49,962 bases of DNA, from the NCBI GenBank assembly GCA_964525485.1, contig CAZGHH010000005.1, positions 1 through 49,962 on the forward strand. Reading direction: 5' to 3'. The position numbers and the translations under genes were made by a program. This document shows positions 32,187 through 41,076 of this stretch, in pieces. This stretch comes from DAONBD01 sp964525485 (lineage in GTDB: Bacteria; Patescibacteriota; Gracilibacteria; UBA1369; LOWO2-01-FULL-3). How positions within the stretch are numbered: position 1 is the stretch's first letter; every line of letters begins with the position of its first letter. The notes under the pieces are model-generated. The model had not been told where the DNA came from and ran no database searches. It saw nothing but the letters and a program-made list of their open reading frames with translations.

Positions 32187-34274
32187 CTAGAATTTTATAG
32201 CGTTGATGTTGGAGTTTTTTACTTCAGTGACCTGTACACCTTTCACGAGAGCGTCAAAATTCGCAACTATATCATTGATTCTAGGTCTTAAAGTTTTTAT
32301 AGAAGTGTCAAACATCGCATTTAAAGTCTTCAGAGCATTATAGTTCGCTTTTACTTTTACTTGTAATTGAGAAGCCTCTGTGAAAAGAGTTAAGTTATTA
32401 TATGAATCGTTTCCATAATATCTGCTCACCGAATCGAAGAAGGCTTTTTCATAAGCATTTTTTTGGGCGGTAATTTGTGTATATTCCGTATTCAAAACGT
32501 TTATTTGAGTAACGACAGTGTTTTTTGAAGCTTCAGCTTGAATTAAAAGAGATTGCAAATCGCGAATATGTTCATTCAGAGCAGCAACTCTATCTGTTGT
32601 TTTGTTTAAATAATCATAAATATTCAAAGCTCGTGCATTCTCAATTTTGAGGAGAAGATCAAGATTTCTGGATATAATTTCTTGTTTGAATTGAAGATCC
32701 TGTCCAGCGGCGAGAGAAGAATCTATTCCAACCAATGTTCCTTCTTCACTAATGGGTGTAGTATCCAACATTTGCAAAATTCTATTTTGATTGAATTCCA
32801 ATCCAAAAATATATGAATTTATTAATCCGGAGATTCGAAAATTGTCTGACGCAATTAAATCGGTCACTCCGTCTGATTCATCCGAGATAGCTTCTTTTTT
32901 TTCATCATTTGCATCATTTTTCAAAATTTTATCATCATCTTTTTCTGATTTTTTAGAGACATTTACTCCCACAGTTTCTTTATCACCAGGTGATTGTTTT
33001 TCCTCTCCTCCAAAATTATAAGCAAAAATAAATATAAAAATTGCCAAAAGAATTGAAAGAAAAACTCCCACTATAATAAACAAATGTTTTTTCTTAATAC
33101 CGGCCTCGGCAAGCATACTCATAAAATCAGAACCGTCTTGATTGGCATCATTTTCAGACGAGAAAGCCTGATTTGTGACATCTTGGACTGTAGAAACCTG
33201 AGGTTCATAAGAAGGTGTTTCATCAGATTCATCAATAGATTTGGATTCGTTGATAGAATCGGATTTTTCAATAAATTCGGATTTTTCCACGAATTCAGGT
33301 TTTGTGGTAAATTTGTCGGATTGTCCAATAAACTCAGATCCCCGAGCTGGTTCAGATTGATTAGAATTATCAATAGATCCAAATTTTGAAACATTAGACT
33401 GCATATCGTCATTTTCCGTTGCACTCGAATCGATTGACTCACCAGCTTGATTTGAAAAATCATTTTCAGAAGCTGGAGCCGAAAACCAATCAGGAGTCTG
33501 TCCTGAAGCAGTTGAAGAATCAGATGCAAAATGCTGATCCATCTGTCCTCCAGAAGAAACGGCCTCTCCCTCAGTAGAAACGGGTGCTCCAAACCAGGCT
33601 GTTGCAGAAGAGTTAGTAGCGGCCTCATCAGCCGCGCCATACGTAGCACCAATACCAGTAAAATCGTTTGGATTTTCCCATCCGACAGGTTCTTTTACTG
33701 CCACATCTTTTTGCACCTCAGGTTGAACTTGAGGAGAAACATCAGCAGGTTCAGCATCTACAGAGACGCTATCATCATCTGAAACATCACCGGACACATC
33801 GTCATTTAAATCATCATTGACGTCATCCCCCATCCCCTCATCAGGGATTTCTTCATCCTGGAAAACATCACCTGGCACAGAACTATCAGACACAGTATCA
33901 CCGGACACAGGACTATCAGCAACAGAAGGACTCGAGGTCTCAACCATAGATTCATCAGTCACGGAATTATCTACAGCAGAAACCGGCTCTTCCGTCGCAA
34001 CTGTATCTACAGTCTGAATTGGTTTCTTTTTTCTATGTCTTCTTTTCCTAGTCTTTTTTTTCACTGAATCAGAAGAAACAAGAATATCGACGACTTTTTT
34101 ATCTGTAGACTTTTTATCCGCAGACTTTTTGTCAATCAATTTCTTATCATCAGATTTTTCTCGAGTTTTTTTTGAAGAAACTCTTCTGTTTTTTCTTTTA
34201 ACAGAAGTCTTCTTTTTTTTAAAGTCGTCTTCTTGAGTCAAACCATCTTGTTTTACAACCTGATCTTCGGCCAT
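32187..34274 (-). CDS. Large single-pass membrane protein with a disordered cytoplasmic half; unknown function
   Basis: 695 residues, no recognised family. The first ~75 residues are extremely basic (Lys/Arg/Ser repeats such as DKKSADKKSTDKK and KKTRKRRHRKKK). Residues ~80-385 are acidic, low-complexity and rich in Ser, Asp, Val and Gln. One membrane segment follows near 395-418 (HLFIIVGVFLSILLAIFIFI). The C-terminal ~220 residues are outside and helical, probably a coiled coil (AALNEHIRDLQSLLIQAEAS, then TQINVLNTEYTQITAQKNAY). The topology is type II: a charged, disordered tail inside and a helical bundle outside. It has its own promoter and ends 37 bp before the relA start. Confidence 0.85.
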   Translation of the reverse strand: MAEDQVVKQDGLTQEDDFKKKKTSVKRKNRRVSSKKTREKSDDKKLIDKKSADKKSTDKKVVDILVSSDSVKKKTRKRRHRKKKPIQTVDTVATEEPVSAVDNSVTDESMVETSSPSVADSPVSGDTVSDSSVPGDVFQDEEIPDEGMGDDVNDDLNDDVSGDVSDDDSVSVDAEPADVSPQVQPEVQKDVAVKEPVGWENPNDFTGIGATYGAADEAATNSSATAWFGAPVSTEGEAVSSGGQMDQHFASDSSTASGQTPDWFSAPASENDFSNQAGESIDSSATENDDMQSNVSKFGSIDNSNQSEPARGSEFIGQSDKFTTKPEFVEKSEFIEKSDSINESKSIDESDETPSYEPQVSTVQDVTNQAFSSENDANQDGSDFMSMLAEAGIKKKHLFIIVGVFLSILLAIFIFIFAYNFGGEEKQSPGDKETVGVNVSKKSEKDDDKILKNDANDEKKEAISDESDGVTDLIASDNFRISGLINSYIFGLEFNQNRILQMLDTTPISEEGTLVGIDSSLAAGQDLQFKQEIISRNLDLLLKIENARALNIYDYLNKTTDRVAALNEHIRDLQSLLIQAEASKNTVVTQINVLNTEYTQITAQKNAYEKAFFDSVSRYYGNDSYNNLTLFTEASQLQVKVKANYNALKTLNAMFDTSIKTLRPRINDIVANFDALVKGVQVTEVKNSNINAIKF

Positions 34275-34299
34275 TAATTTACATTAATTACATCTGTAA

Positions 34300-34328
34300 A
34301 TTATAGCACAAAATCACCAGTTTTCCAA
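34300..34328 (-). promoter_or_regulatory. Promoter of the 695-residue membrane protein gene
   Basis: Minus strand TTGGAA (34323-34328), 17-bp spacer, TATAAT (34300-34305) preceded by TGC, which forms an extended -10. The leader to the ATG at 34274 would be about 20 nt. Confidence 0.75.
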
Positions 34329-34356
34329 GATCAGCTCCAAGAATCAACCAATAAAA

Positions 34357-34938
34357 TTAATAAACAAATCCGTAAAAAGGTCCTACTAAAATCCTTCCGA
34401 GAAGAGACTGCAAAATCGCTACAGCCACTACAGATATAACTATAGTCAAAACCGCATTTTGCGCCGTCATCTTAAAATGATGGATCAAAGCATGGTAAAC
34501 AACCACCAAAACCCACAAAGAAGCTCCCAACGAAATCAATCCTGACAGATTGAAAACATTAAATGAGCCTAAAAATCCAAGTAAAAATGGTAGAACGGTC
34601 AAAATCATCAAAATTCCGGCATGAGAAACAATTCTAAATAATCCGATTAAGCTTCCTTTACTATGAAAAATACTTTGCGCGACAAAACCAAGAGCAAAAA
34701 TTGATCCAAAAGAAACAAGTGTCGAAACAAGCAAAATTCTGAAATATAAGAAGAAAAACCCTCCCGACAAAACTGCTGACAAAATACAATTCAAAACAAA
34801 AGGAACCAGCAAAATAGCGACACCAACCTTTGTAGCATTCGCATCGACAGCCAAGGCGGACATTTTTGCTTTATCCAACTTCAATACAGCAACTCCATCA
34901 TTGAAAGCTTTTACAACAAGATTTTTATATTTGCTCAT
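34357..34938 (-). CDS. Yip1-like polytopic membrane protein
   Basis: 193 residues with about five hydrophobic segments. A short cytoplasmic start (residues 1-35, including AFNDGVAVLKLDKAKM) leads into VGVAILLVPFVLNCILSAVL. The later GSLIGLFRIVSHAGILMILT block with a Ser-His turn and LVVVYHALIHHFKMTAQNAV recall bacterial Yip1-domain proteins. The similarity is weak, and bacterial members have no settled function. It lies between rplY and the 695-residue membrane protein on the same strand. Confidence 0.6.
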   Translation of the reverse strand: MSKYKNLVVKAFNDGVAVLKLDKAKMSALAVDANATKVGVAILLVPFVLNCILSAVLSGGFFFLYFRILLVSTLVSFGSIFALGFVAQSIFHSKGSLIGLFRIVSHAGILMILTVLPFLLGFLGSFNVFNLSGLISLGASLWVLVVVYHALIHHFKMTAQNAVLTIVISVVAVAILQSLLGRILVGPFYGFVY

Positions 34939-35003
34939 ATGAAAAGAGGTTAAGAAATGACAAATAAAATCTTACACTTTCATCGGAATTGACGCAACAA
35001 AAA

Positions 35004-35663
35004 CTAGTCTTTTTTAGCTTCTTTTGATTCAGCGCCTTCAGCGGCAGGAGCAGCAGCTTGTTCTGTAGTTGGGATATCGGCCGCCGCTACGACTGGGGCC
35101 TCCTCTTTCTCTTCCCTAGGAGCAGCTGCGGTAACAACCACATCTTCAGGATTAGCCATTAATTTATATCCTTCAGGTAATGGGATATCACCTGCACGAA
35201 TTGCACTTGAGAAATCAGCTATCACAGAAACATCTACCACAAATGAGTGAACCAAATCTTTAGCTAGACATCTGATCTGCAGACCTTCCATTGCAACCAT
35301 CAAAGTACCATGTAAATCACGAACCGCAGGAGCCGTACCGATAAATTCAAACGGAATTTTTGCATCGACTTCTTTATTCATATCTACATGCAAGAAATCA
35401 ACATGAATAAAAGTGTCATAAACAGGATTATAATCTATAGCATGAATCAAAGCATGATGCTTTTTCCCATCAATATCTAAATCAATGACAGTACTTTTAC
35501 CAGCAGTTTTGTAGACCTTTCTAAAATCTCCGTAAGGAATCGCCAATTGCATATTTTTCACTCCTTTACCGTAATACTCAGCAGTAACCATACCTTCATC
35601 TCTGTAAGCCTTTGCTTTTTTAGCCGGATCTCTGACCACGACTTTCAATACAATGTTTTCCAT
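35004..35663 (-). CDS. rplY: Ribosomal protein L25 (CTC/TL5 long form)
   Basis: Binds 5S rRNA in the large ribosomal subunit. The N-terminal L25 barrel is visible (MENIVLKVVVRDPAKKAKAY, YYGKGVKNMQLAIPY, HHALIHAIDYNPVYDTFIHV). The longer CTC-type second domain follows (VDAKIPFEFIGTAPAVRDLH, LPLPEGY-like IPLPEGYKL). The C-terminus is an Ala/Glu-rich tail of about 45 residues. I start at the ATG at 35663, which gives the family's usual N-terminus; the in-frame ATG at 35678 adds five residues. It has its own promoter and diverges from ybaB. Confidence 0.94.
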   Translation of the reverse strand: MENIVLKVVVRDPAKKAKAYRDEGMVTAEYYGKGVKNMQLAIPYGDFRKVYKTAGKSTVIDLDIDGKKHHALIHAIDYNPVYDTFIHVDFLHVDMNKEVDAKIPFEFIGTAPAVRDLHGTLMVAMEGLQIRCLAKDLVHSFVVDVSVIADFSSAIRAGDIPLPEGYKLMANPEDVVVTAAAPREEKEEAPVVAAADIPTTEQAAAPAAEGAESKEAKKD

Positions 35664-35698
35664 ATCAAAATGTTTCAAGAATTAATTTTGCACGGGGA

Positions 35699-35727
35699 AT
35701 CTTAGAGGAAAACCTCCCTTTATTCAA
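35699..35727 (-). promoter_or_regulatory. rplY promoter
   Basis: Minus strand TTGAAT (35722-35727), 17-bp spacer, TAAGAT (35699-35704), about 35 bp before the rplY start. It is back to back with the ybaB promoter; the two -35 boxes are 27 bp apart. Confidence 0.6.
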
Positions 35728-35754
35728 TAGATTTTTGCAGTTTTGTGAAGTTTT

Positions 35755-35783
35755 TTGCTTTTGGAAGTTTTTTAATGTAAAAT
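35755..35783 (+). promoter_or_regulatory. ybaB-mltG promoter
   Basis: TTGCTT (35755-35760), 17-bp spacer, TAAAAT (35778-35783), leaving a leader of about 38 nt before the ybaB ATG at 35828. Confidence 0.6.
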
Positions 35784-35827
35784 TTTGCCGTTTTCTATCA
35801 ATTTTATACCAATTAAAAACAATCATT

Positions 35828-36139
35828 ATGTTTGATAAAGCAAAAGATTTATATAGACTTCAAAAAGAAGCTCGCAGGATCAAAAGTGAATTAAAAAACA
35901 CACATATTGAAGCGGAATGTGAAGGAATCACGGTTACTATAAATGGCGAACAAGAAGTGGTTGCGGTTGTAATTTCAGATGAAGCTTTAACTAAAGCGAC
36001 AGAAAAGAAAAAAACATTGGAAGAGAATTTGGAAAAAGCATTCAACAAAGCGATTAAAAGATCCCAACAAATCGGAGCCGAAAAAATGAAAGCAATTATG
36101 GGAGACACAGGCTTTCCGGGCTTAGGCGGAGAGAAATAA
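35828..36139 (+). CDS. ybaB: Nucleoid-associated protein, YbaB/EbfC family
   Basis: Small DNA-binding dimer associated with the nucleoid and often encoded near recR or dnaX. The 103-residue protein has the family plan: a long N-terminal helix (MFDKAKDLYRLQKEARRIKS), a central sheet (IEAECEGITVTINGEQEVVA) and a C-terminal helix followed by GFPGLGG. The ATG at 35828 gives this N-terminus; the frame is open back to 35735 but those residues do not fit the family. It starts a two-gene plus-strand unit with mltG 31 bp downstream. Confidence 0.92.
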   Translation: MFDKAKDLYRLQKEARRIKSELKNTHIEAECEGITVTINGEQEVVAVVISDEALTKATEKKKTLEENLEKAFNKAIKRSQQIGAEKMKAIMGDTGFPGLGGEK

Positions 36140-36170
36140 CACCAGAAAAACTTCAAAATAACCCCTAAAA

Positions 36171-37202
36171 ATGAGCAAAAGCACCGGCAAAAAAATTGCA
36201 GTTTTCATCATATCGGGACTGTTGATAATATCGGCAATTTTGTACACAAAATATCAAAGCGGCATAAAAACCCCTGTAAATAAAGAGAGTAATGAAAAAA
36301 TGTCTCTAATAATCAAAAAAGGCCAATCAGTTAAAGAAATTGGCGCGAACTTGGAAGAAAAAGAAATAATAAAAAGCGAGTTTTCTTTTTACTGGTACGC
36401 ACGCCTACACGATCTGGACAAAAACATAGTTTCGGGAAGATTTATACTCACCCCGGCGATGACGGTAAAAGAAATTTTGGAAAAAATTTCCGACTCAAGT
36501 CAGTCGGAAGCGGTCATTACTATCCAAGAAGGATTAAAAATTCGCGATATAGATAAAAAATTAGCAGAACTCGAAATATCAAATGAAGGAGACTTCATAG
36601 CTGCCGTCAAAAATTTCAACGACTATGAACAATATCCGTTTTTAGATAAAAAATTACTTAAAGAGACATTAAAACTCGACCTGCCTCTTGAAGGATATTT
36701 ATATCCAGACACATATTTTCTAGATCCAACAGAATTCATCGCAAACGACTTAATATATAAAGCATTGAATAATTTTAGAAAAAAAATTAACGAACATCCA
36801 GAAATTACAATTCAGTCTAGAATCAAAATGCACGACTTAGTAACAATGGCATCAATCGTAGAACGTGAAGTCATAAGTGCATCGGACAGAAAAATGGTCG
36901 CCGGGATCCTATGGAAACGATTAAATTCAGGATGGAAATTGGATGCTGACGCTACTTTACTATACACAAAAACAGATAATAAAATTACTTCAGCAGATCT
37001 CGCTTCCGATAATCCATACAACACCAGAAAAGTCGGCGGGCTACCGCCAGGACCGATCTGCAATCCATCTATCGACGCAATCCTCTCAACGCTCGACCCT
37101 ACTGATTCGAACTACTGGTTTTACTTAACAGCAACAGACGGCACGACCAAATTTGCAGTATCGAACGAAGATCACAACGCAAACAAAGCAAAATATTTAT
37201 AA
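36171..37202 (+). CDS. mltG: Endolytic murein transglycosylase MltG (YceG-like)
   Basis: Cleaves nascent glycan strands at the membrane to end chain elongation. The 343-residue protein has one N-terminal membrane segment (residues ~8-26) and a LysM-like region (MSLIIKKGQSVKEIGANLEE). The catalytic domain has MASIVEREV with the catalytic Glu near residue 228. The tail signature is DADATLLYT, YNTRKVGGLPPGPICNP and STLDPTDSNYWFYLTATDGT. It follows ybaB and overlaps the stop of the convergent second RSH gene by six bases. Confidence 0.95.
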   Translation: MSKSTGKKIAVFIISGLLIISAILYTKYQSGIKTPVNKESNEKMSLIIKKGQSVKEIGANLEEKEIIKSEFSFYWYARLHDLDKNIVSGRFILTPAMTVKEILEKISDSSQSEAVITIQEGLKIRDIDKKLAELEISNEGDFIAAVKNFNDYEQYPFLDKKLLKETLKLDLPLEGYLYPDTYFLDPTEFIANDLIYKALNNFRKKINEHPEITIQSRIKMHDLVTMASIVEREVISASDRKMVAGILWKRLNSGWKLDADATLLYTKTDNKITSADLASDNPYNTRKVGGLPPGPICNPSIDAILSTLDPTDSNYWFYLTATDGTTKFAVSNEDHNANKAKYL

Positions 37203-39605
37203 ATTTCTTTTAAGATCCAAACCATCAATCATTCTAATCTTGTGCTTGTAACTGATCCAAACAAGGGTTTTTAAAAGATCGGCAAATCCCAAATCTTCCT
37301 GTGCTCCAGGATAAGCCGTTTCAAATCTAAAAAGATCATGAGCATCTCTGTTTTTTGAGCGAACGGGCCTGACACTCAAGCCGGCATTTTTAAAATACGG
37401 TAACAACTGAGTCAATACACCAGGCTCATCAGGCAAATCAGCTTCCAAAGTAAAAGATTTTGCAGGCTTTACGAAAAGCATAAACCTATCCAAGACATCC
37501 AAACTACCTCTTCCAACATCATATAAAATCGCATTTTTTGCATCGGCTAAATGAAGGCCGCGAGTTGTTTTTTTACTTTTTTCAGCCATAAATTCAAGCA
37601 TATCGAATCCCATCACAGCATTCACTCTATCAAAAAATGCTTTTCCATTGGCAATCAAAGTTCTGTCGGTTTCAGGAGACCAATTGCCATAATCGTTCTC
37701 TTGCGAATTAAGATAAGCCTCAGGGTTTGTAAAATATTTTTTCAAAGCCGCCTTTGCTTTATCGCCTTTACAAAAAAACAACCAAGAAGGATCAGCTTTC
37801 ACCATTCCACCATCTTTTTTACCAGATTTTCTGGACAGACACGTTTCAAAATAAACAACAGGTTTTTCATCTTCAATAGAAACCGGCGGCAAAGGCTCAA
37901 AAGGATCTCTATCTTCATAAGTCCTGGAAAGAAGATCTCCGGAGACGTGAACAGACTGCATGCCTATAACAAAATCCTCATTCACAGCTGCCGCGGCATC
38001 CAAATAAGTACTGCCAAAAGGCAATTCAACGACATCCCCATTTGGAGTGGAAAAATATGTCTTTTGATACAACAATTTATCTTTGGCTAAACGCAACAAA
38101 TCGACACTTTTTCCTCCGGACTCTTTTGCTGAAACCATTTCATTCATAACAGCTGAAATACCGGCTGGTTGTCTATCAGAATGATGGTATGCAAGAATCC
38201 CACGTTGCGATAAATAATCATTTTTCATATCAACAACTCTAACAGTAATTTGTCCGCCAAAAGCTCTACTAAATCCACGAATAACAACACCTCTGTAAAT
38301 AAATTTTCTACGCTCTTCCGAAGTTTGATCCGATACCAAAGCCGCACGCCCATGATGACCGTGAACACTTTCCATAGGACTTTCCACAACAATATATTTT
38401 TCCATATTCAATACAGCCGGAACTCTGCGAACAACGTCATTCACCTCAGAGGAACGAGGTACCGTGACGACAACCTCACACATAGGGTCCAAATCATTCA
38501 CTCTTAAATCTTTAAATCTTATATCGGCTATATCTTTATCAATAGAAGCGATATATCGTTCAAGACCAAAAGATCTCGCCTCAACGCCCAGAGCGGCCCC
38601 GTCAAATTCCCCAATTGTTTGAATAGCACTTCTGATACGTGAGTCTCTGAATCTTTCCATCCTTGCACGTAAACATCGTCCAAATTCATCATGTAAATCT
38701 GGATTCAAAACTCCAGAGCAATGATCCACTAATTTTCGACATTGATCATTTATCTCAAGAATTCTGGAGAACGGCAAATAAACGGCTTCTGTCTGCAAAG
38801 TAATTCTGACTCTATCTCTGATATCTTCATGCCCGGAGATGGTAGACATATTATGAATTCTATCCGCAAGTTTTATATAACCCGCTCTAAAATTTCCCAC
38901 CATCGCAGAAAAAAGTTTGAAATACGTAGCTTCTTCCGGACTCAAAAAAATTGCTTTATCGCCTTTTGTAAGAGAGTCATCATTCCTTCCTATTTTTGTA
39001 ACACCATGCACAAGCATAGAAACTGTAGAAATGAGAACTCTTAATTCTTGATCAGTTACATCTCCGTCAAGCCTATGGTAATAAGGCGAAGGATCTATTA
39101 AATCAACATCTCTAAAATCGGGATAAACAAATTTGGGAACGTCCTCTAGGTGATCGTGTTTCGAAGCACCCAGAATAGAAGATTTGCCACAAAGCCTTTG
39201 GCCATCAAGAACTTCAAACATAGTCGGCGCTAAATGCCCGTAAAAATAATTACTACCGTCCTTCCTAAAATGATTTCTATGGAAAAAAGCGTCTCTAAAC
39301 AATTCATTAATAACAACGCGTGCATCATCTTTTGAAACCGGATCTCCCATATCAAATTCCATCACTTCGCGATTGCGAATCAATTTCGCGACAGCTGCTA
39401 AACTCACTCTTTGGAATTTTTTATCCAAAAGCACTTTCAAAAGATCATCTGACGTCAAAGACGGATCAAATCTGGAGAAAAAAGCATCTGGGCCTTTTAT
39501 TACATCTTCTCTCAACTCACGTAAAACATCAGCCGTAACACGCTGTACATCATTTATTGCAATAGGATTTTTAACTTCAATTTTTGGGCCATCAACTCCT
39601 TGCAT
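37197..39605 (-). CDS. Divergent RelA/SpoT-like protein: HD hydrolase residues kept, synthetase centre lost
   Basis: 802 residues in RSH domain order but far from typical RSH proteins. The HD domain keeps the hydrolase ligands: His in FYGHLAP, the HD and ED in ASKHDHLEDVP (near residue 152), LVHGVTKIGR, and Asp/Asn in IKLADRIHNMSTI (near 248). The region where a synthetase should lie (~340-490) has no RxKD loop and no PKPNGYQSLHT; only a remnant, ITVRVVDMKNDYLSQRGILA, is alignable by eye to VEVQIRT. A TGS-like part (VELPFGSTYLDAAAAVNEDF, near 520) and a C-terminal ACT domain (ADLPDEPGVLTQLLPYFKNA, near 720) follow. Its most likely activity is (p)ppGpp or a related nucleotide hydrolysis; this is inference. 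Confidence 0.8.
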   Translation of the reverse strand: MQGVDGPKIEVKNPIAINDVQRVTADVLRELREDVIKGPDAFFSRFDPSLTSDDLLKVLLDKKFQRVSLAAVAKLIRNREVMEFDMGDPVSKDDARVVINELFRDAFFHRNHFRKDGSNYFYGHLAPTMFEVLDGQRLCGKSSILGASKHDHLEDVPKFVYPDFRDVDLIDPSPYYHRLDGDVTDQELRVLISTVSMLVHGVTKIGRNDDSLTKGDKAIFLSPEEATYFKLFSAMVGNFRAGYIKLADRIHNMSTISGHEDIRDRVRITLQTEAVYLPFSRILEINDQCRKLVDHCSGVLNPDLHDEFGRCLRARMERFRDSRIRSAIQTIGEFDGAALGVEARSFGLERYIASIDKDIADIRFKDLRVNDLDPMCEVVVTVPRSSEVNDVVRRVPAVLNMEKYIVVESPMESVHGHHGRAALVSDQTSEERRKFIYRGVVIRGFSRAFGGQITVRVVDMKNDYLSQRGILAYHHSDRQPAGISAVMNEMVSAKESGGKSVDLLRLAKDKLLYQKTYFSTPNGDVVELPFGSTYLDAAAAVNEDFVIGMQSVHVSGDLLSRTYEDRDPFEPLPPVSIEDEKPVVYFETCLSRKSGKKDGGMVKADPSWLFFCKGDKAKAALKKYFTNPEAYLNSQENDYGNWSPETDRTLIANGKAFFDRVNAVMGFDMLEFMAEKSKKTTRGLHLADAKNAILYDVGRGSLDVLDRFMLFVKPAKSFTLEADLPDEPGVLTQLLPYFKNAGLSVRPVRSKNRDAHDLFRFETAYPGAQEDLGFADLLKTLVWISYKHKIRMIDGLDLKRNL

Positions 39606-39675
39606 AGGAAAGCTATTCTACAACCATATATTGATTTTTGTCAATCAACGAAGCCGCAGAAGCAACTCAAGAAGT

Positions 39676-41067
39676 TTATTCTTGGGAAGATTCTGAAGTC
39701 GGTCCTGGAACAGTTTCTGGAGTAGATTCTGAAGCACTTTCAGAAGATATATTTAATGACTCGGAGACAGCAGGAATAGGCTCTTTTGGAGTATATATTA
39801 ATTTAAAAGTTGTTGACGGAGATTTTGTCCCATCGGAAGCAATACCATAAACAGTATATGTATTTTCCCCGACCTTCATATTTGAAGAATTTCCATTTGC
39901 CCAATAAATAAAAGTTTCTTTCCCTGGTGAAGGAACAAATCTTTGTAGTGTGTAGTAGTTAACAACAATTTTTTCAGCACCGGTAATTTCACCTGAAACT
40001 TTAACTACATCTACATCAACATTAACTCCGGCGGACAACTGTTCAGGAGTATAAGAAACTCCATTGATTGTAAGAACTTTCGGAGTGGTGAGAGGACCAT
40101 AATTAATAAAATTACTTGAAGAAGTATCGCCAGATATTATAGAAGATTCAACAGTCCCCAAATCAGTTTCATCAGAACCGATGTTCGATTCAGGATCAGT
40201 CCCCACATTAATTTCAGGCTCAATATTAAATTCAGCATCATTGTTATCATCAGATTCCAATCCGGAATTCAACTCATTTTCAATAACTGAAATAGCAAAA
40301 TCAGTCGGCGCCTCATCCTCCCCTATATTCCACGCATACCAAGGAGTCGTTTTGAAGTCCTCAGCCAACGCAGTCACGACATTCGGCGCCTGAAACGCCC
40401 AGAACTTCGTCATTCTTTCCTGATCGAAGACGGCTTCATTTCCTGCGTCTACATCTATATGATCCACAGCCGTTCCTCCGTCCTGACTATTAACATCAAT
40501 ACTAACAGCGCCATAAATCACACGCACAACCTCTTTGTCAGCATTTTTAGAAACATTAAAAACAGTCCCAACAGGAGTCACATTCAAACTTCCCACAGTT
40601 AAAATAAATTTCGTTCCCGAAGAAGTCGCCTGAGTTTTATTCACCCAAACCTCCCCTTCATTCAAAATAATTTGAACATCATTGTTCCCACCATCAGAGT
40701 AAATTTCATTAAAAGTAATATACGTATCACCCGAAAGCCTGATCAAAGTCCCATCAAAAACTTTCAAAACAACCCTGGAATCCTCAGAAGTCTTCACCTC
40801 GTCCCCTTGCAAAATCTGCGTACCACTATAAGCCCGCGAAAATTCATCAGTTCCCCAAATCTTAATAGAAGCACTTCCATTGGCGACATACATATAAACA
40901 GCATCTTTTTCGTGAGAGACAAAAAACACTCTGAACAACTGAAATGCTAAAACAAAAGTCACTCCAATAAGGATCAACAGCAAAAACGGGAAGAAAAAAT
41001 TCCACTTTGTAGAACCTCTTCTAGCCCCACCACCTCCACGGTAATCGTAGTAGTACCTATCGCCCAT
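39676..41067 (-). CDS. FecR-domain membrane protein
   Basis: 463 residues: a short cytoplasmic Tyr/Gly/Arg-rich start (YYYDYRGGGGARRGS), one membrane segment near residues 25-48, then an extracytoplasmic FecR domain. That domain is marked by ILQGDEVKTSEDSRVVLKVF, TLIRLSGDTYITF, LNEGEVWVNKT and VGTVFNVSKN (residues ~85-225). The rest is an acidic Asp/Asn/Ser linker and a small beta domain near 340-430 (VKVSGEITGAEKIVVNYYTL), perhaps Ig-like. FecR domains sense or transduce signals in gram-negative bacteria; here no partner sigma factor or receptor is nearby, so the role is unknown. It lies 9 bp downstream of dnaA. Confidence 0.85.
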   Translation of the reverse strand: MGDRYYYDYRGGGGARRGSTKWNFFFPFLLLILIGVTFVLAFQLFRVFFVSHEKDAVYMYVANGSASIKIWGTDEFSRAYSGTQILQGDEVKTSEDSRVVLKVFDGTLIRLSGDTYITFNEIYSDGGNNDVQIILNEGEVWVNKTQATSSGTKFILTVGSLNVTPVGTVFNVSKNADKEVVRVIYGAVSIDVNSQDGGTAVDHIDVDAGNEAVFDQERMTKFWAFQAPNVVTALAEDFKTTPWYAWNIGEDEAPTDFAISVIENELNSGLESDDNNDAEFNIEPEINVGTDPESNIGSDETDLGTVESSIISGDTSSSNFINYGPLTTPKVLTINGVSYTPEQLSAGVNVDVDVVKVSGEITGAEKIVVNYYTLQRFVPSPGKETFIYWANGNSSNMKVGENTYTVYGIASDGTKSPSTTFKLIYTPKEPIPAVSESLNISSESASESTPETVPGPTSESSQE

Positions 41068-41076
41068 ATTTTCGCT

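Noticed and set aside
33119..33652. 177-codon frame on the same strand as the 695-residue membrane protein, in another frame
   Set aside because: A shifted reading of the low-complexity Ser/Asp region; Leu-rich translation without a domain.
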